This document shows, piece after piece, positions 9,387-18,137 of a stretch of DNA of 51,191 nt; position 1 is the stretch's first letter; each line of letters opens with the position of its first letter. The stretch spans positions 110,316 to 161,506 of the forward strand of contig NJBH01000006.1 of assembly GCA_005223125.1 (NCBI GenBank), read 5' to 3'. The DNA comes from Promethearchaeota archaeon Loki_b32. GTDB lineage: Archaea; Asgardarchaeota; Lokiarchaeia; Sigyniarchaeales; SOKP01. Under the pieces are notes generated by a model. That model ran no database searches, had not been told where the DNA came from, and worked only from the letters and a program-made list of their open reading frames with translations. The position numbers and the translations under genes were made by a program.

Positions 9387-10091
9387 ATGAAGATGTTTAA
9401 TTATCAAGACTTCGGACTAAAAGAAGGTAATTTATATGAAATTATAGCTACAACCTATTCTATAACAAAAAACGGTAAGGAAATTAGGCCAAATGCTTCT
9501 TGTATGGGCATTAGAATGATAGAAGGAGAACAAATACAAATATCTCCTTTCTACAATACAATTACTTATAAAAACTTGAAGGAGTATAGTACAATTGCAA
9601 TCAATTTCGTTGATGATGTATATTTATATGCTTTAGCTGCTTTAAAAGAATCAGAATCTCCTATTAATTTGACAGATTTTCCCTTAAAATACTATGATTT
9701 TAAACATTTAGAATCTCGTGCTATGGATGTACCTTATATAAAAAAAGCATGGGGAATTTTAATATGTGAAGTTTCACATGAATTTCAAAAAACTAAAAAT
9801 GATGATCTAGGAGAAGTTATTGTGCCCGTGTTTAAATTAGATGTTATTTTTACTGAAAAGCTTCAAGAAACTCATAAATTATTTAATAGAGCAGAAAATT
9901 TAGCTTTAGAAACAATAATTTTAGCAACTCGGTTAAAAGTTGCAGGAAAAAACCAAAACCAACCTCTTTTTTCTGAAATTTATAAAAAAATAAATGATTA
10001 TAAGGAAAATATTAAAAGATTTGGCAAAAATGAACAAGCACTACAGACAATTGATCTTGTAAGTAGATATATTAATAATTTAATACTTTAG
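9387..10091 (+). CDS. DUF447 family protein (FMN-binding split barrel)
   Basis: A 234-residue protein with the DUF447 pattern: NLYEIIATTYS, KEIRPNASCMGIRM, a STIAINFVDDVYLYALAAL segment and later ESRAMDVPYIKKAWGILICE. DUF447 proteins are archaeal and, in my recollection, recur near tetrahydromethanopterin synthesis genes. That fits here because its 3' end overlaps by four bases the convergent MptD gene. It is also last in the plus-strand run from the GRE, so a role with either group is possible. The family is firm; the role is unknown. Confidence 0.78.
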   Translation: MKMFNYQDFGLKEGNLYEIIATTYSITKNGKEIRPNASCMGIRMIEGEQIQISPFYNTITYKNLKEYSTIAINFVDDVYLYALAALKESESPINLTDFPLKYYDFKHLESRAMDVPYIKKAWGILICEVSHEFQKTKNDDLGEVIVPVFKLDVIFTEKLQETHKLFNRAENLALETIILATRLKVAGKNQNQPLFSEIYKKINDYKENIKRFGKNEQALQTIDLVSRYINNLIL

Positions 10092-10483
10092 GCCTTTTCT
10101 TTGATTTCTTCGATATACATTAAGGGATATTCCAATTCATCAACCCATTCTAATTTAGCTTTTATATTTATAGATTCATACTCAATAAATATTTCTGCTT
10201 GTATTATTTTACCTGTAATCTCATCATAATCAAATTCTGATTCTTTATTCCCTAGAATTTTATCTCTAACTAAATGAATTTTTACCGATTTTACGAAAGG
10301 TTGGCATGATATTGCTGATTCAATTCCTTTTTCTATAGAATTAATTATTTTTTCATCGTTTCGAATAGGGATTCCGCTAAGTATATGATATAAGGTACCT
10401 AATTTAATACCTGTTTCAAAACAAGCTCTTTCTCTCTCACTTAAATCAGGTGAAAAGTAGATTTTTTCATTAGACTTAGGCAT
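10088..10483 (-). CDS. mptD: Dihydroneopterin aldolase, MptD family
   Basis: A 131-residue protein of the archaeal MptD family, which cleaves 7,8-dihydroneopterin to 6-hydroxymethyl-dihydropterin and glycolaldehyde in methanopterin/folate synthesis. The landmarks are ERACFETGIKLGTLYHILSG with GIPI after it, and IHLVRDKI later. Length matches the family (about 120-130). It starts six bases after the stop of the beta-RFAP synthase gene on the same strand, so the two form an operon for the two halves of the H4MPT pterin. The 3' end overlaps the DUF447 gene by four bases tail to tail. Confidence 0.85.
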   Translation of the reverse strand: MPKSNEKIYFSPDLSERERACFETGIKLGTLYHILSGIPIRNDEKIINSIEKGIESAISCQPFVKSVKIHLVRDKILGNKESEFDYDEITGKIIQAEIFIEYESINIKAKLEWVDELEYPLMYIEEIKEKA

Positions 10484-10489
10484 TTGTGA

Positions 10490-11500
10490 TCAATCTATAT
10501 ATTCTATTTTTGCTCCAGTATTATTAGGCTTACAAATATAGATATGTCCTCTTCCATTCTTTTGACTTTTTTGAACATCTCTCAGTAATATTTCAGCTTC
10601 TTTATCGGATTCTACAATGCCCACTATGCTTGGTCCAAAAGAGGACATACCATAAGCTTTTAATCCTTTATCCTCAAAAAATTTGAGAAGATCTTTAACA
10701 ATCTTATGCTGTAATTCAATTTCAATTTTTTTAAATCCTATACCTTGAATTCTTTTTAAACCTTCCCCAAAGCACTCTAAATCATTTTTAATAATACCAG
10801 GCAATATCTTCATTACCACTTGATGCGATACTTCATTTACTTCATTTTTAGGAATTGGGGCATAATTTTGAAAAACACTGATCTCTTCATCACCATAAGC
10901 ACCCTTTTTAACATTAGGAATGACAAGAACAAATCTCCAATCTGCAGGTATATCATGTCTAAAAATGGTTAATGCCGGATTAGTCGAAGTTGATGCTGAA
11001 GATGGTAAAAAAGTTTCTTTTTCTTTCCCATAACCAAAATCATGTCCACCATCTAAAATAAAACCACCGGTTTTGAAACCTCTCCATCCAATTCCAGAAG
11101 TTCCCCCTCTTTCTACTAATTTAGTTAAATCTTTATGCGTTAAATGACTGAAATCCTTCAATTTCGTTATAGCTGTAGCTATAGCTAAAGATAATTGTGT
11201 TTTTGAGCCTAAACCTACGTGTGATGGAAAATATCTTTTAAGATTGAAATGAAAATTCTTATTGCTAATATTATATCGTTTAAATACCTTAGAAGCTATT
11301 TCATTGATTACTTCTATTGATTCTCGATAATATTTATGAGCTTCTATTTTAAATTCTTCAGCACTATTAGAAGCTTCAAAAACTACATTAGGACGGTCTA
11401 ACATAAGACCAATACCGCCATCTACCCTACCGGTGTATCCATTCTCATCTATTAAAGAGAGGTGTATCCTACAAGGGGTTGTTATCCTTAAAGAAGTCAT
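10490..11500 (-). CDS. beta-Ribofuranosylaminobenzene 5'-phosphate synthase
   Basis: A GHMP-kinase-fold enzyme that joins 4-hydroxybenzoate (or pABA) to PRPP, the committed step of H4MPT synthesis. Seen: LRITTPCRIHLSLIDENG at the start, RVDGGIGLMLDRPN, the GHMP loop SHVGLGSKTQLSLAIATAI, the conserved RGGTSGIGWRGFKTGGFILDGG and SSFGPSIVG near the end. I start it at ATG 11500 (337 residues), not at a TTG 51 bases upstream. The family begins close to RxxTPxRIH, and the TATA-like box at 11556-11563 is too near the TTG. It forms an operon with mptD. Confidence 0.9.
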   Translation of the reverse strand: MTSLRITTPCRIHLSLIDENGYTGRVDGGIGLMLDRPNVVFEASNSAEEFKIEAHKYYRESIEVINEIASKVFKRYNISNKNFHFNLKRYFPSHVGLGSKTQLSLAIATAITKLKDFSHLTHKDLTKLVERGGTSGIGWRGFKTGGFILDGGHDFGYGKEKETFLPSSASTSTNPALTIFRHDIPADWRFVLVIPNVKKGAYGDEEISVFQNYAPIPKNEVNEVSHQVVMKILPGIIKNDLECFGEGLKRIQGIGFKKIEIELQHKIVKDLLKFFEDKGLKAYGMSSFGPSIVGIVESDKEAEILLRDVQKSQKNGRGHIYICKPNNTGAKIEYID

Positions 11501-11555
11501 ATTTTTCTTTTTTAAATTAGGGGATTCTAGACTATAAATAAGAATTTTCAAAATA

Positions 11556-11605
11556 ATTTAAATGTATTATAAACTTTTATTCATAGTTTTTAGAATATAG
11601 GAGGA
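11556..11605. promoter_or_regulatory. Divergent promoter between beta-RFAP synthase and AIR-synthase-like genes, with strong RBS
   Basis: Two back-to-back TATA-like boxes: tttaaatt read on the minus strand at 11563-11556, and ttataaa on the plus strand at 11567-11573. For the plus gene, aggagga at 11599-11605 is a near-full Shine-Dalgarno and fixes the TTG start at 11616. The two pterin-linked units could be controlled together. Confidence 0.5.
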
Positions 11606-11615
11606 TTTAAGTAAT

Positions 11616-13007
11616 TTGAGCGATTTAGAAGGCTTGACTCGGAATTTAATACAAAAGGGATACTCAGAACAACAGATTCTTGAAAGGATTGTTCAAGAAT
11701 ACCAAGATTTTAAAGATATTGATAATTCTTTAGCAGTTAAGCTTGCTAAAGCAATTTTTGAAGAGTGTATCAAGAGTGATATCAGATCTGTATCAGAGCC
11801 TTTTGTAAAAGAATTACTTGATATTAATAAGGCAAATGTCTCTATAGGAAAGCAGGGTGTTGGATGTAGAGGTGCAGGAGACTTTTTCGTCCATAAATTA
11901 ATAACAGAGTTATCAGAAACAGATTATAAAGCATTTTTATCTCCAACTTCATTAGATGATTCGGGAGCAGTTCGCATGCTAGACATTAAAGGATTTAAAG
12001 ATCAACCATTTGAGCTTGAGGATTTAATAATTGTATCAAAAATGGAGGGAATTCATTCACGCCTCAGCGATTTCCCATTTATTTGCGGGTTTCATGTAAC
12101 TCGAGCTGCTTTAAGAGATTTATATGTTAAAGGAGCAAAACCTATATCTATAATGATTGACAGCCATCTTGGGGATGATGCAGATGTAGGTAAATTATTT
12201 GATTTTATAGCTGGTGTATCTACAATTTCAGATTTAGCGAAAGTTCCAATAACTGCGGGTTCAACATTAAGAATTGGAGGGGATATGGTAATCGGTAATA
12301 GATTAGTAGGTGGAATAAGCGCAATCGGTATTTGTAGAAGATTATTAGCTAGGAGAAATATACAAGTAGGAGATCGGATCTTAATGTCTGAGGGTGCGGG
12401 AGGGGGAACTATTACCACTACCGCGATTTATTCTGGAAATCATGAGGTTGTAAGAGAAACGATGAATATTAAATTTCTTGAAGCTTGTGAAATTATTTTG
12501 AACTCTGATTATATCAATGAAATTAGGGCTATGTGTGATGTTACCAATGGAGGCTTAAGAGGAGATCTATATGAAATTAACTATGAAGCTAATTGTGGAG
12601 TTAATATTTATGAGGAAAAGGTAAGAAAGCTTGTAAATCCAATTGTGTTAAATATGTTAGAAAAGGTTGGAGTTGATTATTTAGGCGTTTCTTTAGATGC
12701 TCTTCTAATTTATTGTTCTGAATCGGTGTCAGCAAAAATCATTGCTGATCTCGAAAGAAACAATATAAAATGTAATGAAATAGGTTATGTAGATAATTCG
12801 AACCAAGTTTTTCTAACTTACACAGGTAAAGAAAAAAAAAAAATTTTACCAAAATTCAGAGAATCTGCCTATACTAAAATAAAACAAGAGGTTGGAGAAG
12901 ATAAACCCGAATCCCTCGAAAAAATGGAAAAGAGTATTGAAAGGGCAGCTAAAGAAGCAGTAAAAAAGCGTCAAAGGATAATTGAATATATTAAAAAACA
13001 GAACTAA
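11616..13007 (+). CDS. AIR synthase-related (PurM-like) protein
   Basis: A 463-residue protein with a PurM/SelD-type ATP-binding fold: the glycine-rich SIGKQGVGCRGAGDFFVHKL near residues 78-97, LDDSGAVRM, GDMVIGNRLVGGISAIG, GDRILMSEGAGGGT and DVTNGGLRGDLYEI. An extra helical N-terminus of about 75 residues and a lysine-rich C-terminus are typical of the methanogen 'AIR synthase related' group rather than purine-pathway PurM (about 340 residues). It probably makes an acyl-phosphate or iminophosphate intermediate, but the substrate is unknown. The TTG start is fixed by the aggagga at 11599-11605. It is divergent from beta-RFAP synthase, which suggests a cofactor role. Confidence 0.8.
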   Translation: MSDLEGLTRNLIQKGYSEQQILERIVQEYQDFKDIDNSLAVKLAKAIFEECIKSDIRSVSEPFVKELLDINKANVSIGKQGVGCRGAGDFFVHKLITELSETDYKAFLSPTSLDDSGAVRMLDIKGFKDQPFELEDLIIVSKMEGIHSRLSDFPFICGFHVTRAALRDLYVKGAKPISIMIDSHLGDDADVGKLFDFIAGVSTISDLAKVPITAGSTLRIGGDMVIGNRLVGGISAIGICRRLLARRNIQVGDRILMSEGAGGGTITTTAIYSGNHEVVRETMNIKFLEACEIILNSDYINEIRAMCDVTNGGLRGDLYEINYEANCGVNIYEEKVRKLVNPIVLNMLEKVGVDYLGVSLDALLIYCSESVSAKIIADLERNNIKCNEIGYVDNSNQVFLTYTGKEKKKILPKFRESAYTKIKQEVGEDKPESLEKMEKSIERAAKEAVKKRQRIIEYIKKQN

Positions 13008-13019
13008 ATATAATGATTA

Positions 13020-13850
13020 TTAATTTAAGTCTAAGACTTCATTCATTGACCCTGATCTAAAACCTTCAATATCAATTGTTATATATGTAAACCCTAGTTC
13101 CTTTAATTTACTTTTAATTAATTCCAAATTTTTAGCTGTTAAAACATTAGCTAAATCGTCAGGTAAAAATTCGATACGAGCAAGATTTTCTTCATGTAAT
13201 CTCACCCTTAATTGCCTTAATTCAAATCTATTCTTGAGAAATCTTTCAGCTTCTCTAATCATATCTAGCTTTTTTTCATTTATGATTTGACCATAGGGAA
13301 TTCGTGATGAAAAGCAAGCCATCGATGGCTTGGATTGAACATCCAGATCAAAAAGTTTACTTATTTGACGAATTTCAGTTTTATTTATATTGTAATCAAT
13401 GTAGGGTGTGGAAATGTTTAATTCCTTTAATGCTTGCATTCCAGGCCTATAATCCGAAAGATCATCAGCATTTGAACCATCTAATATAATATCAAACTTT
13501 TTTAAATTTTTGATTTTAAGTATATCATTATACAGCCCCGTTTTACAAATATAGCACCTATTTGAGGGATTACATTGAAATTCTTTGTCTTCTAATGGAT
13601 CACGTTCAATAATTTTATGTTCTATACCATAATTATTAGCAAATTGGGACGCTTCTCTAATTTCTTCCTCAGGATAAAGATTTGAACGTTCAGTTATAAG
13701 TAACGTATCTTTAGCATACTTATTAGTTAGGAACGCCAAAAGGGAACTGTCAACACCTCCTGAAAAAGCCACAATAACCTTTTTTCCTTCTAAAAAAGAT
13801 TTAAGTTTTTTAAGTTTAAGATTTAGATTCTTGGATATTTCCACATTCAT
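13020..13850 (-). CDS. larE: LarE-type ATP-dependent sacrificial sulfur transferase
   Basis: A 276-residue PP-loop protein. The pyrophosphatase loop is VIVAFSGGVDSSLLAF. Family motifs follow: ERSNLYPEEEI, NPSNRCYICKTGLY, DGSNADDLSDYRPGMQAL and SMACFSSRIPYG. LarE supplies sulfur for the nickel-pincer nucleotide of lactate racemase and other enzymes. LarB and LarC are not in the window. CNPSNRCYICK carries several cysteines, so a cluster-bound sulfur mechanism is possible rather than sacrifice of one Cys; I cannot decide. I chose ATG 13850 over the TTG two codons upstream. It is convergent with the AIR-synthase-like gene, 12 bases apart. Confidence 0.87.
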   Translation of the reverse strand: MNVEISKNLNLKLKKLKSFLEGKKVIVAFSGGVDSSLLAFLTNKYAKDTLLITERSNLYPEEEIREASQFANNYGIEHKIIERDPLEDKEFQCNPSNRCYICKTGLYNDILKIKNLKKFDIILDGSNADDLSDYRPGMQALKELNISTPYIDYNINKTEIRQISKLFDLDVQSKPSMACFSSRIPYGQIINEKKLDMIREAERFLKNRFELRQLRVRLHEENLARIEFLPDDLANVLTAKNLELIKSKLKELGFTYITIDIEGFRSGSMNEVLDLN

Positions 13851-13947
13851 TTTCAATATTTTATTATTATATTAAGTTAAATCCTTTTAACACACTATTT
13901 TAAAAAAAAGAAAAAAAAATAAGGTTTGTGATTATTATTTAAAGTTT

Positions 13948-15240
13948 TTAGTAGAAATCTGCTTTAATTTTTTGAAGTTTACTTACTTTGTAAAAATTTC
14001 CTATCATACTACTACCAAGGATCGCAATTATAATTCCAATAATAACCCAAAAGTAAATTATGTAAGCTAAATTGCTGGTATCAAATGGAATAATAGAGAT
14101 AGTTCCTCCTGAAAAGAGAGAAATTGGAAAGATTTGAGGTGCACTCAAAAGCACTAAGAAAACAGGTACATATGCTATTGAGTAAAGAGCTTCAATTACT
14201 AGCATTACTTGTTGACCAGTATTATTTCTAACTCCAATAATTAATCTAATTAAGTTCATTAATCCACTAATAACCATTAGCAGTCCAAAGACCTTTAACC
14301 ACTCCAAGAATTCAGGCTCAAATAATCCCTGAATGTTTGCAAAAGGTTGTATTATAATAAACAATCCGAAAACTAATCCTGCAATAGCTCCAAAAATCAA
14401 TTCTCCAAGTGAAACGGGATGTTTTTTCCCCAATTCCTTTTTCATTCTAGTAGCTTCCTTTCTTTCTTCTTTACGCTGTTTTAATCTTTCTAATCTATCT
14501 TCTCTTCGCATTTTTGCTTCTAAAAGCTTTTGTTCTCTTCTTAATTCTGCAGCTGCTAATTTCTCTTGCCGTAGATCCTTAATTTCAGCAAATTTTTCTT
14601 CTATTCGTGATCGTGCTTTAGTGATGGTTGCTTTTGCTCTTTGCCTTGCTTCTTCTAATTTAATTTTAGTATATTCTTTTGTTTCCTGTAATCCTTTTTC
14701 CGATATATGGAATGGAAAAATCAACGCCAATCGTGAAGGAATAACTCCAAAATCTTCAGGTAAAAATCCCTCCATAGAAAAATAGACAAATAGTACAGTA
14801 ATCACTATAGCAGTTATCAAGCAACCTATCCACATACCAGTAAACATACCTCCTAAAGTTTTTAGCCAGGTCAATGGTTGGAAGATGAATTGAAAAATTG
14901 AGACAAGAATATTTATACCTATAACAATTAGAAAGAAAAACAGCATGGTTCCTATATAAAAATCAAGAAGTTCTTCTGTTATGTATAATCTTGGTGTGCC
15001 TCGACGTTTGTATTCTTTAGCAATGCCCTCAGGTGAACCAATTTGAATTAAAGCTTGCTGTATATCCATATCGGTTGGTTCTTGCCCATTTGCGATATTT
15101 TTTGCTTCATTCAATATCTCCTTTTCTAAATCTTCTAAAATTTTTTTAACTTCCACTTTTTTTAGTTTTAGCCATTCAGGAAGTTTTTTTCGAACTTGAA
15201 TAAGATAATTATTTATCATTTCGTACTCAGAATAACTCAT
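13948..15240 (-). CDS. HAAS-domain membrane protein with long central coiled coil
   Basis: A 430-residue protein. Residues 1-85 form a HAAS-type helical domain (RKKLPEWLKLKKVEVKKILE, then GSPEGIAKEYKRRGTPRLYI). Two membrane helices lie at about 93-118 and 131-156. A highly charged heptad-like stretch at about 187-278 follows (EEARQRAKATITKARSR, EAKMRREDRLERLKQRKEER). About four more membrane helices fill the C-terminus. It is a paralogue of the protein at 18689-19738, which lacks the long coil. HAAS proteins usually pair with PadR regulators, but none adjoins this gene. Function unknown; a membrane anchor or signalling role is inferred. Confidence 0.7.
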   Translation of the reverse strand: MSYSEYEMINNYLIQVRKKLPEWLKLKKVEVKKILEDLEKEILNEAKNIANGQEPTDMDIQQALIQIGSPEGIAKEYKRRGTPRLYITEELLDFYIGTMLFFFLIVIGINILVSIFQFIFQPLTWLKTLGGMFTGMWIGCLITAIVITVLFVYFSMEGFLPEDFGVIPSRLALIFPFHISEKGLQETKEYTKIKLEEARQRAKATITKARSRIEEKFAEIKDLRQEKLAAAELRREQKLLEAKMRREDRLERLKQRKEERKEATRMKKELGKKHPVSLGELIFGAIAGLVFGLFIIIQPFANIQGLFEPEFLEWLKVFGLLMVISGLMNLIRLIIGVRNNTGQQVMLVIEALYSIAYVPVFLVLLSAPQIFPISLFSGGTISIIPFDTSNLAYIIYFWVIIGIIIAILGSSMIGNFYKVSKLQKIKADFY

Positions 15241-15448
15241 TTTTCAACATTCAATTTGTTTTTTATGATTTATGTTTATAATTAGAGCTAATGCTAGTTA
15301 TTTATTAAAATTAAGGGAGTCCATTTTTCAAGATCTTTAACATAATTACTTATTCTTATAAAAGGTGGAGCATTCAAAATTTAACTTTTACTTTAAAATT
15401 CTAAAAATTCAAAATAAAAGAAAAGAAATGTAAGATTAATTCTAATTT

Positions 15449-16228
15449 TTACCACTTAAAATCAGGATTGAAAAAGAGAAGCGAATTTAATTTTTGTAAT
15501 GTAATAAATACTATTACGTAATACCATGCTAGAGAGGAAAACATCATTATCCATTCAAGAAGCTGTCTTGTTAATGGTGCTGGACTTATTAGAAATAATA
15601 ACCCTGCTGTTGACGGTCCGAAAATCATAAAATACCCAACAGTTTTAGGAAAAATTCTTTTCCTTAATACTATAGCTAAACCTGTGAAAAAAGCACCAAC
15701 AGCAAATCCACCAAATGCTGATGAAGAGACATAGATATGTAAGACAAATGGAGAACGATCTAAACTAAATACTCCAACAAAAAACATACCTATAACCCCT
15801 ACTAAAAGACTAGCTACACCAATATATCCAAAAATTCTTCTAAATAGGACAGTGTAATATTCTTTCTTAGAGTTATCTAATTTATGATTTTGATGTGTAC
15901 TATATAATCGACTTAAATTTAAAATTAAAGGTATAACGAAAATAGAACTTAAAATGCATGTGAGATCTAATATAAAGGGAGCAGGAGTAAATCTTGTCGA
16001 ACCCAAATCACTTATCCAATTGTCCCAAATACTATACTCAAAGCCTCCAAATCTTATCGCAATTATTAATCCAAAAATTAACCCCGGTAAAAATGTAAGT
16101 AAACTAATGTAAATTGAAATTTTGACAATTTTAGGCTCTGTGAGCTTATCATAAATGTATTTACTGTTTCTTCTCATTTTAATGAAAATTGGATCTATAA
16201 AATCTCTATACGAACTTTTCTGGCCCAT
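15449..16228 (-). CDS. DUF998-like six-helix membrane protein
   Basis: A 259-residue integral membrane protein with about six hydrophobic helices. The loop IWDNWISDLGSTRFTPAPFI after the first helix resembles the SDLG..P..F signature of DUF998 membrane proteins. The N-terminus (about 38 residues) is basic and cytoplasmic by the positive-inside rule. I know no defined function for the family. It stands alone with about 210 and 250 bases of AT-rich spacer on its two sides, where I see no further gene. Confidence 0.55.
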   Translation of the reverse strand: MGQKSSYRDFIDPIFIKMRRNSKYIYDKLTEPKIVKISIYISLLTFLPGLIFGLIIAIRFGGFEYSIWDNWISDLGSTRFTPAPFILDLTCILSSIFVIPLILNLSRLYSTHQNHKLDNSKKEYYTVLFRRIFGYIGVASLLVGVIGMFFVGVFSLDRSPFVLHIYVSSSAFGGFAVGAFFTGLAIVLRKRIFPKTVGYFMIFGPSTAGLLFLISPAPLTRQLLEWIMMFSSLAWYYVIVFITLQKLNSLLFFNPDFKW

Positions 16229-16479
16229 ATTATTTTACCCTTATTATTATCTTATTAACATTCCGTAAATATAAAATTTATTCTACCCGGAAACTAAATT
16301 CAAATTATACTTAACCCGTCTCCTTAAATATAAAATTAAATTACCGTTATTTAATTGTTTTGAAATCGTTAATTCTTCTATAGTTTAGTAAACAAAAATT
16401 GCATTTATAGTATTATATTAATAATATTAATTTATAAACCAAAATCAAATTTTTTATAATAAATTATAATAGAGAGTTC

Positions 16480-17997
16480 TTAAGACTTAATTATCACTTT
16501 ATTATGTTTTGTATCAGAGTCATATCTAACCAGAAAGATTTTACCTACAAGTTCTTGCTTCTCTAGGCCTAAAAGTGTTTCTGAATTTGCTGTGATAAAA
16601 GCAAAAGTACGTTCTCCGCTTTCTAAGAACCCCCATACAACACCCCATTCTGGTAAGCCTTTTCGATCATAAATAATTGTATAGGCATCTATTGTAAGAT
16701 ACCCATTCGCTTTTTCTATTGGTTCTGGTAAAATTTTTGCTTCAATTATTTTTTGAGCATCACTGCTTTTTTGTTCTGTCCAAGACTTAGCAGGAGGTTC
16801 ATTTCCATATATCCCAACTGATTCTGATGTATTATATCCTCCATTAGCTAATATCATTATTTTCATCTTTGGGTCTTTTTGGATGAGATTTACTGCTGAA
16901 ACAATCGGATGTAGGGAATAACTACTGAAAGGCCCACCAAAAAATGAAAGGCCCCCAGTTATAGTCAAATCGCGTGGATCATCTTCAGGAATACCAATTT
17001 CTTGCCTAGCAATCTCAACCATACAAGGAAAACAGCTATACAGATCAAAAGCATCAATATTATCGAGTGTTAGACCTGCTTGTTTCAAAGCTAGTCGTGA
17101 TGCTTCTCTTATTGCTGGAGAATCATATAGCTGAGAACGTTGAGTCATATAAAAAATATTGTTTAGATCAACACCCCCCATTGGATAAATCCAGTATTTT
17201 CTATCAATACCAAGATCTTGTGCTATTTTTTCATTTGTCATTATAATTGCTGCTGCTTGATCTACATAAAGATTGGCAACCATACGTTTTGTGTATGGGT
17301 GACACACGATGCGATTATCAGAACTAGGAGTAATTATTTCTTCAGCGTTAAACCGGTTTTGAACCCAAGCATAAGGATTTTCAGAAGCGACTTCAGAAAA
17401 ACGTTCATATCGCTTACCTATATGTTCTAAGTGCTCTTTCAAACTTCTACCAGATGCTGCTCTTAAAGCTGTTTCAATTAAAGCGTAGATATAAGTAGGA
17501 TTATTTAGCTTATAGCTATTTTCAAACTTACTCAAGTAAAAAATGATTGCTTTACGAGCTTTGTTTGCCGCTCCTGGAGGCGGTTTTGGCCAATCTAAAG
17601 TAACTTTACCTTTATTAGCACGGTATCTAGAATAAGATGCCTCTCCTCCAGCTATAAGTATTGTTTTGCTTTCACCTAAGGATATCGCTTTAGCTGCTTT
17701 ATTGACTAATAATTGAGGTGTGTTACCACTAATAGGAGCAATATATTTGTGAGCTGGTTCGATTCCAAGAATTTTACTCAGTTTCCCGGAAGGATCCTCA
17801 TATATCCAACTAGAAATAGTTGACATATAGATTGTATCAATAATGTCTCGTAAACTATCTCCTCCTGATGCGTTAAGGACATTTTTACATGCTTCAGCAA
17901 CTAGTCTAAGCGGATCAAGAGGTTGATCCACATCTTTTCGTTGTGTAATTTGAGCTGCTCCTACAAGAACCGGAGTATTCATAACCATTTTAACCAT
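16480..17997 (-). CDS. Thiolase-like protein, type 1 (SCP2-thiolase family) with extra C-terminal domain
   Basis: A 505-residue thiolase-fold protein (MNTPVLVGAAQITQ; GESKTILIAGGEASYSR; DAFDLYSCFPCMVEIA; GGLSFFGGPFSSYSLHP; ILANGGYNTSESVGIYG). The usual acyl-accepting cysteine region reads ISGNTPQLLVN, with no Cys (S90-G-N). The C-terminal CxG is NGGYN. So the two canonical catalytic cysteines are absent, although YSCFP keeps a Cys. Residues about 420-505 (YTIIYDRKGLPEWGVV; FLVRYDSD) look like the additional C-terminal domain of thiolase-like protein type 1. It probably binds acyl-CoA; the reaction is unknown. Three ATGs are near the start (17997, 17988, 17982); I keep the first. Confidence 0.78.
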   Translation of the reverse strand: MVKMVMNTPVLVGAAQITQRKDVDQPLDPLRLVAEACKNVLNASGGDSLRDIIDTIYMSTISSWIYEDPSGKLSKILGIEPAHKYIAPISGNTPQLLVNKAAKAISLGESKTILIAGGEASYSRYRANKGKVTLDWPKPPPGAANKARKAIIFYLSKFENSYKLNNPTYIYALIETALRAASGRSLKEHLEHIGKRYERFSEVASENPYAWVQNRFNAEEIITPSSDNRIVCHPYTKRMVANLYVDQAAAIIMTNEKIAQDLGIDRKYWIYPMGGVDLNNIFYMTQRSQLYDSPAIREASRLALKQAGLTLDNIDAFDLYSCFPCMVEIARQEIGIPEDDPRDLTITGGLSFFGGPFSSYSLHPIVSAVNLIQKDPKMKIMILANGGYNTSESVGIYGNEPPAKSWTEQKSSDAQKIIEAKILPEPIEKANGYLTIDAYTIIYDRKGLPEWGVVWGFLESGERTFAFITANSETLLGLEKQELVGKIFLVRYDSDTKHNKVIIKS

Positions 17998-18068
17998 CTT
18001 AAATATTACTTATCTTAAAATGCTATTGGAAACTTATGAATATAATACTGGAGATCACAATGCAAAGA

Positions 18069-18095
18069 TTTAAATACTATATATTATATAGTATT
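18069..18095 (+). promoter_or_regulatory. TATA box with overlapping perfect palindrome, candidate PadR operator
   Basis: A TATA-like tttaaata at 18069-18076 runs into a perfect 23-base palindrome at 18073-18095 centred on T18084 (left arm aatactatata). A regulator bound there would block TBP or polymerase. It lies 42 bases before the PadR-like gene, so autoregulation is the simplest reading. AT-only palindromes can arise by chance in such DNA, but this one includes a matched C/G pair and 11-base arms. Confidence 0.55.
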
Positions 18096-18137
18096 CATAG
18101 AATATTATTTATAATATAAAACTACAAAAATGAGACA

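Noticed and set aside
11501-11551. TTG start 17 codons upstream for beta-RFAP synthase
   Set aside because: It would lie only a few bases from the TATA-like box at 11556-11563, and the family begins at the RIxTPxRIH segment.
14333-14785. Plus-strand 150-residue frame rich in Ser/Phe
   Set aside because: It is the complement of the charged coiled coil of the HAAS gene; its composition is explained by that.
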